NCBI GenBank assembly: GCA_034698045.1
Contig: JAQGAU010000057.1
Span: 1 to 47,459 of the forward strand
Direction of reading: 5' to 3'
DNA length: 47,459 nt
Origin: Paramacrobiotus richtersi
Taxonomy: Eukaryota; Tardigrada; Eutardigrada; Parachela; Macrobiotidae
This document shows positions 13,241 to 21,905 of this stretch, one piece after another. Positions within the stretch are counted from its first letter, which is position 1; each line of letters opens with the position of its first letter. Both the position numbers and the translations under genes were made by a program. The notes below the pieces were generated by a model. It searched no databases. It saw only the letters and a list, made by a program, of their open reading frames with translations, and was not told where the DNA came from.

Positions 13241-14020
13241 CTATTTACGTTTAGAGAGGGCCTTCTCCATCTTTTTGGATATGGCGGCCGGTTTCTTCTC
13301 AGATTTCCTGTCCCTACTCACCCGGCTTGCGGTCCCAGGCAACGGGTCAAACTCGTCATTCTCTACTCTTCCTGTTTTCCGGTGGTGTATGTCCGGATAG
13401 CCGTTAGCAGGAAAACGAATTCGATTAATGGTGCAATTGAGTTTTGCAGATTCAATTTCGTAGATGAAATCAACCTAGCGTTTAGGATCCCTCAGTTTAA
13501 GCTGTGATTCGTTCAACACCATTAACTGAGCTAATCCGCCATGAAGTTCCGTAAATTTACGTGTTCTTTTAGAAGCTTCATTTCTTGCGTTCCTTACAAA
13601 GATATTATGTTTCTTAACTGCCTAACCCGATTTCTGATTATGATGTAGAGGTCCGTTGAAACTATATATCATGTCTTCGGGATAATCGTGCGTTGAAATC
13701 GTTTCTTCAAACGTGTAATGTGTGACGGAATTCGCTGTCGTGGTCAGCCGAAAATAATCATCTTTTGGGCGTCCAGGAAAAGACCAGACGTTAGAATTTG
13801 ACCAGGTAGTCATTTGATTGCCAAAGCAGGTGTGCGTAACAAGCAGCAGTCTGCGTCCGAGAGATCTCTTTTCACTGTTTTGGGTATGTGGTCTAACGCC
13901 CCCCAGAATAACTGCGTTATTGTCATTACGATCACAGTGGCTGAATACACAGTTGCCGGAAAAGTGGACTTTGGGTTTTGAATTGTAAACAGGGAATAAA
14001 TAGCTAGTGCTGGTCTTGCT
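13241..14020 (-). pseudogene. Unrecognised 260-codon frame interrupted only by two TAG codons
   Basis: Reading down the minus strand from 14020 to the TAA at 13241-13243, one reading frame stays open except for TAG at 13622-13624 and TAG at 13475-13477. About a dozen stops would be expected by chance. The first third is Cys/His-containing with VILGGVRP. The middle has a basic ARNEASKRTRKF helix followed by ELHGGLAQLMVLNESQLKLR. The C-terminus is lysine-rich (KPAAISKKMEKALSKRK). An ATG occurs at 13813. I do not recognise the family. It may be a recently inactivated mobile-element or host gene, or exons with unrecognised introns. A Kelch-like reading of the first part was considered but is not supported. 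Confidence 0.45.
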
Positions 14021-14678
14021 TCAACCGGCAATGGTTCGCATTTAGTTCACGTTTACTTCACGTTTAAAAGCAAAGCTTAGACTAAATCAAATGTTCCACT
14101 TCCAATCAGTACTACCTGCCCGAAATTTTTCCCGGTTTAATTCTCAAAACCCATAGCGACATGCGTTATACGGAGTAGCAGAAAATGCAATATCCTTGGC
14201 GCAAAGTTCGCAGAAGACGTTATTAGTGTGCGTCGTGACCAGTACAGTATGCGGAACTAAAATGACGGTGTGGAGGTACATTTGGGAACAAAGTATCGCC
14301 GTTCGTGCACGTAGGGCATTCGCACGTCTCTTCCTCATCTGGGAGAAACAAAATATTCGGCTGACGTAATAAGTAAACATGCGACTCGTGCACGCTGCGA
14401 AAGAACCTTCAGCGGATCTTAAGCTTGTGCTGAGGACGGAACGCATCACCGATGTTTCGGTGTCAAATAATAAAGCTGTCGAAGTCTCACACCAGAAAAT
14501 TATAAAGCCAGATGGATCCGGGATGGCAGCTTTAGAACCAACCCAGAAATTCCGCTGTAGTGCTTTGGAAAATGTCAGAGTGCTCGCTTGGAGTCCACGC
14601 ACGTGTCCTTGTCATCTACTGTATTTCCGACATGTTCGACTAGTTACCCCAATCTAAACAACTTCAACAACAACTGCA
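14021..14678. other. Overlapping unidentified frames upstream of polymerase B fragment
   Basis: Minus 14144-14602 (152 codons) and plus 14379-14657 (92 codons) overlap each other. Neither has a recognised motif. The plus frame could be decayed N-terminal polymerase B sequence, since it precedes the zinc-ribbon piece on the same strand, but no diagnostic block is visible. Confidence 0.3.
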
Positions 14679-15065
14679 ATGGAGGCGCTCGCTTGTTCCG
14701 ATTGCAACCGAACTTTCTATGGCCAAGGCTGTTTTGATGCGCACAAAGCGCCAAGGAGGCCGTTAAATCGGCCAGGCAAGTCCATTTGCGAATGTTTTGT
14801 TATAGGCTCCGAGTATAGCGTGGTTGTTTCTGAGCTGCGAAGAAAGGATGAGCACGAATGCGGGGAGGTCTACTGCAGCACCTGCAGGACGTACCTTGAG
14901 TACATACGTGTTACGTGAAACCGGAAAAATCAGTGACGAGCAACAAAAGACCAACCAGGAAGCAAAATTTCTTTATTTTGACTTCGAGACATATCAGCGT
15001 CAGAACACGGACCCAATCTGGGCCTATCTGGCTGTGGTAATGGACGACGCCGGATTACTAGTTTA
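14679..15065 (+). pseudogene. Polinton protein-primed DNA polymerase B: zinc-ribbon and exonuclease I part
   Basis: The first frame (14679-14918) gives CSDCNRTF...CFDAHK, then C-x-C and HECGEVYCSTC, the cysteine pattern that precedes the exonuclease domain in Polinton/Maverick polymerase B. After a frameshift near 14910, the next frame gives LYFDFETYQ. This is the Exo I motif, with both metal-binding residues D and E present, followed by AYLAVVMDDAG. In Polintons this enzyme copies the element from a protein primer. Exo II, Exo III and the palm motifs are absent here. The frame ends at about 15065, where minus-strand Gypsy sequence begins, so the two elements are joined there. Confidence 0.8.
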
Positions 15066-15421
15066 TGCTGCTTTTCGTAAGCGTTACAGTTTAAAACCCA
15101 TCTGGCTAGTCGCCCAGTTGGATTCTTCGATTTTGGTAATCACCATACTGTGTTGTGGTCGGTGATGATTCGGAAAGTCTACGCCAGATTGACGGCAGGG
15201 AAGAAAATGTTCAACAGCAAACACAACTGCAAACAACTCTTGTTAAGTCGCTGAGTAGTTCTTTTCGGCAGACTTAGGCTTCGAAAAGCATATGCCGTCG
15301 GTTGCGCGTTGCCTTCCTCGTGTAGCTGGTTAACTGACACCATGAAGTAAAGCACCTTAGTGTCACTATGGAGCTCAGCACTGGCACATTTAACACCGAA
15401 TTTACAAGACTGAAGACTCAC
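15063..15421 (-). pseudogene. Ty3/Gypsy RNase H fragment (first of two)
   Basis: The minus frame runs from 'ELHSDTKV' (the decayed TDAS region) through EEGNAQPTAYAFRSLSLPKR, like the family's 'gr..PiAYaSrsLs.aE'. It continues in the same frame past a TAG (15179-15181) to FRIITDHNTVW and, past a TGA (15140-15142), PTGRLARWVLN. TDH and GRLARW are strong Gypsy RNase H C-terminal signatures. In life this domain removes RNA from the RNA-DNA hybrid. Two in-frame stops and a missing first catalytic aspartate show it is dead. A second RNase H lies only about 90 bp upstream, so the two come from different insertions. Confidence 0.75.
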
Positions 15422-15510
15422 GCAGGAAATTATACCATTGATCAGATACTACAGCAGCTAATCTACCAGATTTCAAAGATGCGCGACATTTAGGGAAAAC
15501 ATACTACGTA

Positions 15511-15690
15511 GCCAGCCTTCGTCATTGAAAATGCAGCCACATAGATGAGGCTCGAGTTCGGATGCGCCGTAGTTACGTTGCGCTTTGTTCAAAGTTTTAC
15601 TTGCTAAGCAATCACATGCTCGCGATCATCGATTCGCTGTATCAGCACTGCCTCGACGCCAACGGCGGAAGCATCTGTGTGAATCCCTGA
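15511..15690 (-). pseudogene. Ty3/Gypsy RNase H fragment (second), following the RT
   Basis: The minus frame gives IHTDASAVGVEAVLIQ with the catalytic TDAS, then DDREHVIA. After a 1-nt frameshift it continues as ASKTLNKAQRNYGASELE, the next conserved block ending near the catalytic E. This is the expected successor of the RT piece at 15762-16477 on the same strand. The TDH and GRLARW blocks that should follow are missing here, and the next RNase H piece (15063-15421) belongs to a different copy. Confidence 0.75.
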
Positions 15691-15761
15691 AGCTCTATTT
15701 TTGTCAAAATGAGACAAAACGGTGGCGGTAATAAGACGATTTTTCAGACTTAAAAATGGTA

Positions 15762-16477
15762 TTAAAAATTTTCTTGCTCAATTGTCCATTCGAGGGGTAC
15801 ATCCTTTTTGAGTAGTCTGACTGACGGTGCCGCTAAATCAGAATAATCAAGTATAAATCTGCGGAAATAATAAATCGTTCCTAACCATCCGCGCAATGTT
15901 CGTAAATAACGAGGACGGGGAAAATCCGAAATTGCACGATTTTTTTCGGGATCTGGAGATAAATCTTCTCTTGTGCCCCAAGAAGTGACAGTAGATTGCG
16001 CAAAAGAACATTTACTGGGTTTGATTTTAAGACCCGCATTCTGTAATCGAATTAGGACTTCTTCAACGTGCGAAAGATGCTCTTCGAAGAACAAAAATAA
16101 ACTTGAAAATTATCAACATATAATAAACAGGAACGTTGTTTTATATCACCAAATACACGATCAATTAAACGACAAATGTTGCCGGGGCTTTTGTCGACCC
16201 AAAGCACATACGATTGTATTCGAATAATTCACCCGCGAAGCCCTCTGACGACGGAACGAGAAATGCAGTTTTATGCCGGTCTTCCGGGAACGATTGCCAA
16301 ATTATAGTCTCCGTTACAAAGACCAAACTGCATGAAGATATTATCCCCATGTAGCGAGTCCAGCATTGCTTGTATATTTCCCATCGGATAGCTATCCTTA
16401 ATTGTTACAGCGTTAAGTGGCCATAGGTCGACGCATAACCGGTATTCTTTCGATTTCATTGAACAAGTGTGCACCAC
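15762..16477 (-). pseudogene. Ty3/Gypsy reverse transcriptase, fingers to connection
   Basis: Successive minus frames match the family order. First comes EYRLCVDLWPLNAVTIKDSYPM (16477 side), then DRHKTAFLVPSSEG and FGSTKAPATF. The catalytic block follows, reading LLYVDNFQVYF at about 16103-16130. Then comes 'HLSHVEEVLIRLQNAGLKIKPSKCSF', and the thumb/connection with LRTLRGWLGTIYYFRRFI and PLEWTIEQENF. The YxDD motif is mutated to YVDN at 16109-16120. Frameshifts lie near 16300 and 16170, and a stop at 15762. The enzyme would copy element RNA into DNA. This copy cannot be active. Confidence 0.85.
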
Positions 16478-16599
16478 AACTTTTTACTACTACCAGTTCT
16501 CTCTAATACAGTAGGCGGAATCGACCACCAGAGATATCTGGCTGGGAAAAAGTATGTGATAGAAGCCATCGAGCAAATGTCTAAGTGGCGGCGTTGGCT

Positions 16600-16890
16600 T
16601 TAGCGAATGCGAATTGCGGAGACGTTGGCTTCGGGATGGATCTCGACTGGAAAGCCTGGCCCGAAGTGGACCAACACGGGTGCGGCAGCTAGAGCCTCAT
16701 TTAGGCAATGGTAGGCGTTCCGTTGTGCCGCGCCCCACCTAAATGGCGTCTTTTCTGTAAGTCTACCAGCGATCTCCGACAACGATTTTATGAACCGTCG
16801 GTAGTAAGAACAGAGACCCAAGAAGTACTGGGAAGCTTTCAGGTTGTGGTAAGCGGGGACTCTTGGGGTGCATTCACCTTGTTATTGTTC
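16600..16890 (-). pseudogene. Another Ty3/Gypsy RT-connection fragment
   Basis: The minus frame 16821-16600 reads GLCSYYRRFIKSLSEIAGRL, then KTPFRWGAAQRNAYHCL, then APVLVHFGPGFPVEIHPEA. This is the connection between RT thumb and RNase H in Gypsy elements; TDAS is decayed to PEA. Upstream, a different frame adds AYHNLKASQYF, the usual lead-in to LGL. It is a separate copy, because the neighbouring RT (15762-16477) already has its own version of this region. A tiny plus-strand piece at 16536-16602 (GKKYVIEAIEQMSKW) recalls Gypsy integrase but is too short to call separately. Confidence 0.75.
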
Positions 16891-18803
16891 GGCAGGATTT
16901 CCTGTTAGCTCACTGTAAGCCACGTCACCTTTACTAACGCTTTCAAAAAGTGGCAAACGAGTCTTAGTCCTGTTTGATACTCCGCATCTGTTGAAATGCT
17001 GCCGAAACTAGCTTTTGATCCATGACTGGTTCTGCCGATCTACCTAACACGTTGCAGGTTTTGTCGACATGGTTGGTCAGTGTTGACAGTTGCTCTCTGT
17101 TTTGAACTGGATGCCCAACGAGCGGTAGCTAGGTACGAATTCCCTAAAAAATCCTGACCTACTGCTAGTTATTTTTTTCACACACTCAGTGATTCCTTTC
17201 ATGCGCTGATTGGTGATTGCACAGCCAACCTCCGGTGCACATGCACAGCCAACCTCCGGTGCACATGCACAGCCTGAGGCCCTGAGACTGTATTCGAGAA
17301 GGTGTTCGGCTGTAATGGAACAGTACGTATCACATGGAAAGGAAGAGTCTCGCTTGTTTCCGACCACTCGGGATGTCTCGTATCGATCTGTTGCATGGCA
17401 TTTAGTGCGGGAGAACATGCGTCTTTATTGTGAACCGAACATGATTGTTATGACAATGTTTTATGACATACGATGTTTATATTTCATGAACGATTACCGT
17501 CTGAATGATTGACTACCTATTAGAAACTTGCTTCGATGCCAGTCGTAAATCCTAATGTGTCAAACTGTATCAGGTATCACGATTATCCATGACGACACCG
17601 AATATCCTGCGAATGACCGCAGACAGGGGGCTGATGTCGTTGTGCATAGACAAAATGGATGGCTGGCCTGCGACAAAGGGTCGTGGTGGTGTCCTGCCTC
17701 CATGTATTACATACGAATCCATCCTGATCATAAAGCCGGCATCCTTAAAAACCGTAAACTAAGAACGGGAATCCTAATTGTACCTTGCCGCGAATACACA
17801 GCTGCGAGTTTATATGACGTAAAGCTTTGTAGGAACTTGAATCCGCATTTTGTGCGCTTCTTCTGTGTGAAACTTCGTAAAGGTGGTGTCTCAACGCGGC
17901 GGTGTCTTAACGCAGTGTATAAAGCAATCCGTATTATGGAATATTTTCTAACCGAAAACAGTCAAAGAAGTAACAGCTATCTGAGGGTGAATTGACAGTG
18001 ATACAAATTATTTTAGCACTGCGAATGAGTAACAACAAATTGCAAACGCGCTGTACGAGATTGTCGCCTTCACTAATTGACTTGCAGATGGGTGGCCCCC
18101 ACAATCGCCTAAAAAAAAGGGCCTTTATCGGGGTCCGAAACCGCACAAGCCATGTTGAATTTAACATTTTTGTGTTTGTTTAGTCATTCCTCCTGCTTAA
18201 TCATCATACACGCGGACTAAGCTGATTTAAACTGTATGGAGCATCCTCCAGAGGCTGTATTGTACAGTCCAGAGTGACACAGATCTCGGTGTGCGACCGT
18301 CCGTCCTGCACCTCTACATTAGAAAGGGAAATCTACAGGGCAGTGCACATTGCGTCGAGTGGCGATTGCAACCAATGCTTTTTCACTGAAATACACGAAC
18401 AAAGGAAGTAATGGTTGTCTGGGCGGAGACAGTTAGAGATAACCCAGGCACTCACTTCTTAGTTGAGTTTACGCAGAAATGGTCTCTGTTATCCGATTCA
18501 ACAATAAAGTTCAAAACAGCGTGGCCTTTACTTCAGTCAAATTGAGTAAAAGCCAGTAACGTGTAGTCGTGTACTTGAACAACTTCCTTGTATGTAATCC
18601 AAGATAGCCGGCGCGGTTAATAGTATCCTAGATCTCCAAATCCTTTCCGGGAAAAGGCTCAGAGCCTATATGGGTCACTATTTTACTGAGAACTGAACAG
18701 GAAATGGAAGGGGATGAGTGTTGATGTAACGCCGATCACACACCGCAATGTCGTTAGACCATATAACCAGCAGCGCTGCCACTCAGTCTTGATTTTTCAC
18801 TGA
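16891..18803. other. No recognised gene; small tandem repeat inside
   Basis: The plus frame 17555-17995 (146 codons) is long for this window and contains CDKGSWWCPASMYY and cysteines near its end, but I cannot assign it. The shorter frames at 17077-17418 (-) and 17210-17512 (+) overlap a 24-bp tandem repeat at 17221-17274. From 18200 to 18800 nothing is recognisable. Confidence 0.4.
17221..17274. repeat. 24-bp tandem repeat, 2.25 copies
   Basis: Two identical 24-nt units at 17221-17244 and 17245-17268 are followed by 6 nt of a third. The unit is a multiple of three, so on the minus strand it encodes a repeated VHVHRRLA. Identity of the units suggests a recent slippage event. Confidence 0.85.
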
Positions 18804-18975
18804 TACGAGGACAAAACTGTGCTGTGCCCCGCATGAGTCACCGCATGGTGCAACGCTCCACCCGGTCACGCTGCATTCACAGGTACAGGCAGCCTAGGCT
18901 CCGAGTTACATGGCTGAGTGGAGCGTTGCACCATGCGGTGACTCAGGCGGGGCACAGCACAACTTTGTCCTCGTA
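18804..18975. repeat. Long near-perfect palindrome (58-bp arms, 56-nt loop)
   Basis: The left arm 18804-18861 and right arm 18918-18975 are reverse complements, with 3 mismatches in 58 positions by direct comparison. The loop is 18862-18917. A transcript of either strand would fold into one long hairpin. The arms are far better preserved than the broken elements around them. They could be a miniature inverted-repeat element, a hairpin-RNA or microRNA-like precursor, or a recent inverted duplication. No flanking target duplication is obvious. Confidence 0.9.
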
Positions 18976-19486
18976 CGTGGCGGCATGGTTCGCTGAAGAC
19001 TTTTCAGTCAGCAGTACAGAAATTGGTTCTCTGGATGTCACCAGGAGCCCTCGATCTGACTTTGGAACTGGCGTACTGATTGATGCAATGCACTGAGTTT
19101 GCATCGGGGACGCAAGACTGTACACCTCGCCACGTTGTTCCAGTGCCTAAAGATTTTTGACTTAAAATCAAGTACATAAGTCGCGAAGATATTTGGTTTA
19201 CTTTGTTTCTGAGATATGGATTACAAGCTATAAGACCCTTCGTCGCAATTTCGTCGTCGTCGCAATTACATAAAAATTGTAGAAATCGTTCTTTTGATCG
19301 CATGTAAGTGTGGTATTTAAATGCGGCTGCTGGACAAACAAACATCAAACTTGTGACTAGGCTACGTCCGTTGGATTAAGGTGAAACAGACAGCTCCAAA
19401 ATAGTTTAAGACTCATCTACATAAAGGGAATCATCCTAGCTGGGGGTTTAACTTCTTTGGCTAACACCAGTCCAGGCCATTTCTCC
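18976..19486. other. No recognised gene
   Basis: The minus frame 19004-19348 (114 codons) has no known motif. It lies downstream of the truncated capsid gene on the same strand and might include decayed capsid sequence, but no diagnostic block is visible. Confidence 0.35.
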
Positions 19487-19645
19487 TCATGGTGGATGGA
19501 TTTTATTTGCGTCGTCGAAGGTGGCTTGCGACAAGCCAATGTCATACTTCCAAGTGTTCCATCTTTCCGTTAAAATAGCTAGCACATGGAAGAGATTGCA
19601 AATTAACAACACAGAGGGTTGCGAGCCCGACTCGATAAACGCCAT
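19487..19645 (-). pseudogene. Polinton major-capsid-type protein, N-terminal fragment (copy 1)
   Basis: A 52-codon frame starts with an ATG three bases after the stop of the preceding small basic ORF. Its first 29 residues (MAFIESGS...NLFHVLAILT) align without gaps to the start of the homologous frame at 32683-32907. They also fit the opening of Polinton double-jelly-roll capsid proteins, which begin with a short serine/glycine stretch followed by 'LdLF.VP.TqT'. The remaining several hundred residues are missing and the frame ends at a TGA. In an intact element this protein would form the virion shell. Confidence 0.6.
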
Positions 19646-19648
19646 TTT

Positions 19649-19807
19649 TCAGAAATTGTCTTTAATAGCGTCGATAGCACGTTTGCGTTTCGTTTTTATG
19701 ATTCGTTTTCTTCTTCTAGCCTTAACCTTGTTGTACGTTACGCTGTTTACATGGTCGACAGCCTTGTCAATGGCCGACTCTACAGCCCTACTTGCAAGGT
19801 TTTTCAT
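19649..19807 (-). pseudogene. Polinton small basic capsid-associated protein (PX-like), C-terminal fragment (copy 1)
   Basis: A 52-codon frame has an amphipathic helix (SRAVESAIDKAVDHVNSV) followed by a strongly basic block (KARRRKRIIKTKRKR) and a short tail ending in DNF-stop. Gene order and spacing match the pair at 32683-33160, with the basic protein first and the capsid start a few bases later. In Polintons the protein next to the major capsid gene is a minor-capsid or adenovirus pVI/pX-like protein. The N-terminal part is missing or decayed. The assignment depends on the neighbouring capsid start and on composition. Confidence 0.5.
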
Positions 19808-20073
19808 ATGTGGCTAGACTGTACCCACACTCCGAAAAACTGTATCCAGAAGAAACCGGCACTGTTGCTGCGCAATCCACCCGGGTGTTTTTGTAATTAT
19901 CACGGTACTCTCCTTTCGATTGTGGATCTGCTGAAAAAGATTCAGACCACAGAATCTTTGGCATCGGGTGCCAAATTTTGTGCGAAACTGAAACTTGGGT
20001 TAGTTTGGCAAAAAAAACTTGTTGGACGGGATCAGCCGACTGCAAGGCAATAATGCGCTGGTTTCTGAAGGAG
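19808..20073. other. Unresolved sequence upstream of capsid fragment
   Basis: Both strands carry short frames here (minus 19788-20045, plus 19619-20053). The plus frame runs antisense to the capsid fragments and is taken as a shadow. The minus strand may hold decayed N-terminal PX sequence, but no conserved block could be picked out. Confidence 0.3.
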
Positions 20074-20286
20074 TTACTGGAAGCTCCAGAAAAGCGTAGT
20101 CGTTTCTGTTTTTAGTGTGCGTGCTACATCAAGGCGCCACACATCAAGACGCAACGAAGCCGCATCTCGCGCAGACCGGTAGTAAAGCGCGCTTGAATCT
20201 GATTTTCTTTTTAAAGCGACGGCACGACAGCTAGCATGCCTCCCGGGCCGTCCTGTTATCAGGTCTACCTTGTTCCAAATTAACAC
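20074..20286 (-). pseudogene. Unknown coding fragment with YYxSARDAASLRLDV motif (copy A)
   Basis: The minus frame contains SSALYYRSARDAASLRLDVW, followed by RLDVARTLKTETTT and a stop. An inverted relative lies 230 bp away on the plus strand (20426-20540) and reads SSAVYYQSARDAASLRLDVL. Agreement at the protein level, including a synonymous difference, says this was coding. I do not recognise the family. A mobile-element protein is the likeliest source in this context. Confidence 0.45.
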
Positions 20287-20425
20287 AGCTGGAATGTTCG
20301 GGCTGTCGCGCGTCCATGCTGGAACATTCTTGTTGGTGATGCCGAACTTTACTGCTGGGTAAGCGGTGCGTGGCTAAAGCAACTCACTACAATAGGTTAA
20401 AATTACCAATCATGAAAGTCTGTGC

Positions 20426-20540
20426 ATTCAAGCGCGGTTTACTACCAATCTGCGCGAGATGCCGCTTCGTTGCGCCTTGATGTGCTTACGCGAGGCTTGG
20501 TTTCCTTCGCCATATTACCTTCGCTTAATGTTTCTTAAAC
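20426..20540 (+). pseudogene. Unknown coding fragment, inverted copy B
   Basis: The plus frame reads SSAVYYQSARDAASLRLDVL then TRGLVSFA and ends at a stop. Together with copy A it makes an inverted repeat (about 20136-20195 against 20426-20490). Outside this core the two copies diverge, so this is not a simple recent inversion. Confidence 0.45.
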
Positions 20541-20993
20541 CGATGAGCGCCAGGAGATGCTCTGCGTGCTGTATTGGCATAACAAAACTGGTGGACGATC
20601 ACTGTCTCTGTAAAAACGCAAATGTCGAAAGACCACGCTGAACTGTTTCGTGATACTATGTCGTCGAAGAAGTTAGGCCCACTGAATAACGAATCGCGAA
20701 CCAACTTGTATTTGCAACACCAGTCAATTTATCAAAATAGACCTTCAGCTTTGTCACTTTGGTTGGTCTTAGACTCTTAGCTTACGTCCACTAATCTTCC
20801 AGGTGAAACATCAGAAGTCCCGTTAATCCGTCGAAAGCGTTGGATTTGATTATAGTTATTGTCATCAAGTCAGTTACCAGTGGTTTTAATCTTGTCCATT
20901 CAATGTCCGCTTTTTACTCGGCTGTCATACCAAACACTGGAATGGACCAAAATGCACAACCTGAATTTCGAACTTTATCACTTTTTGAGGTTG
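20541..20993. other. No recognised gene
   Basis: This is mixed sequence with only short frames. Nothing is recognisable on either strand. Confidence 0.5.
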
Positions 20994-21260
20994 TCATAGC
21001 ATTGACACCGGTGTAGTCCGGAACTTTTTGCCTGAGTCGCCGCCAACTACTAGCCTCAATACAAGCACCATCCGCAGCTTAGAAGGCTGACCCCACACTG
21101 GTGTGTTATATTGCAGATTTGTTGCAATAATTTGGATGTACGGAGCCTGGCATATGTGGGGGCGAAAGCGTGCTCCTATCCGGAAATTGCGCAACGTTTC
21201 TCCAAACGGTGTTTCACAAAGTGTTCTGTTGAATTTGGCCGTTCGAGCGTTTGTAACCAC
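20994..21260 (-). pseudogene. Probable Gypsy integrase C-terminal fragment (copy 1)
   Basis: The minus frame begins VTNARTAKFNRTLCETPFG and later has IIATNLQYNTPVWGQPSKLRM. This fits the integrase stretch after the DDE glutamate, where Gypsy elements have 'ng.vER+NRtL' followed about 30 residues later by 'a..aYNt.vh.stg.sPf'. The partner copy at 38310-38401 starts VINARTAEI...CETASGE. The catalytic glutamate itself is not visible. Identification is by pattern and is moderate. Confidence 0.4.
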
Positions 21261-21464
21261 ATCTGTTATGCATACGAGTCTTAACTACAGTGGTAGACAT
21301 TTATCGACAAGCACAACTAGAGATGCTTCCAGTGCTGTCTAGGACACAAAAAACTTCCTACATTTTTCTTCTTAGATCTGTAAAAGGTAGAAATTGTAAG
21401 AATGGAGTAATTCGGGAAGCGCGAACCGGGATGAAGTTTTTTGTGTGGACTCTTGCGTTTGCAG

Positions 21465-21905
21465 CGTATAGTCGTAGATGAACGTCCACTGATTTCTGTA
21501 ACCATGAAGAACATAAAAAGAGCATTAAACAGACAATGCCGATGACGATATGGAGTTCGACGTTGATTACGGAATATACTTACCATGCGGCTATCGAAGG
21601 TATTAAGATACATGTTAAGAAGAATCTATAAAGGGACATCTAATTCCAATAATACCCGTATCTGGTGCCGATTATTGATGCGCTTCTCCACTCTTTACAT
21701 AGCGCTGCAATTTTCACCGCGCTCGACTGCTTTCGGGATATTACAATGTACCCATTGCCATCGACGATCGCCGCAAGACAGCATTTATCGTTCCACCAGC
21801 GCCGGGCTTTCCGGGTGGCGTCTATCAAGTCAACTGTATGGCCTTCGGCCTCTGCAACGCGCCGGCAACGTTTTGCCGAAGATTCACTTAAACCACTTTA
21901 CCGTC
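21465..21905 (+). pseudogene. Ty3/Gypsy reverse transcriptase fragment (copy 1)
   Basis: On the plus strand, RIVVDERPL (21466 on) is followed after an insertion of about 100 bp by PIIDALLHSLHSAAIFTALD. After a single-base frameshift comes SGYYNVPIAIDDRRKTAFIV and then CMAFGLCNAPATFCRRF, ending at a TAA. This is the RT order R-x-V-x-D-x-R, P-x-I-D, LD-x-SGY, K-T-A-F, FGL-x-NAPATF. The YxDD block is not reached. A related copy with an internal deletion lies at 34100-34320 on the same strand. Confidence 0.8.

Noticed and set aside
13622..14020. Kelch-repeat or RAG2-like reading of the VILGG-containing part
   Set aside because: Only one short GG motif fits; the repeated beta-blade pattern and conserved Tyr/Trp positions are missing.
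19619..20053. Long plus-strand frame over the capsid-gene region
   Set aside because: It runs antisense to the two minus-strand capsid fragments, which have clear family features.
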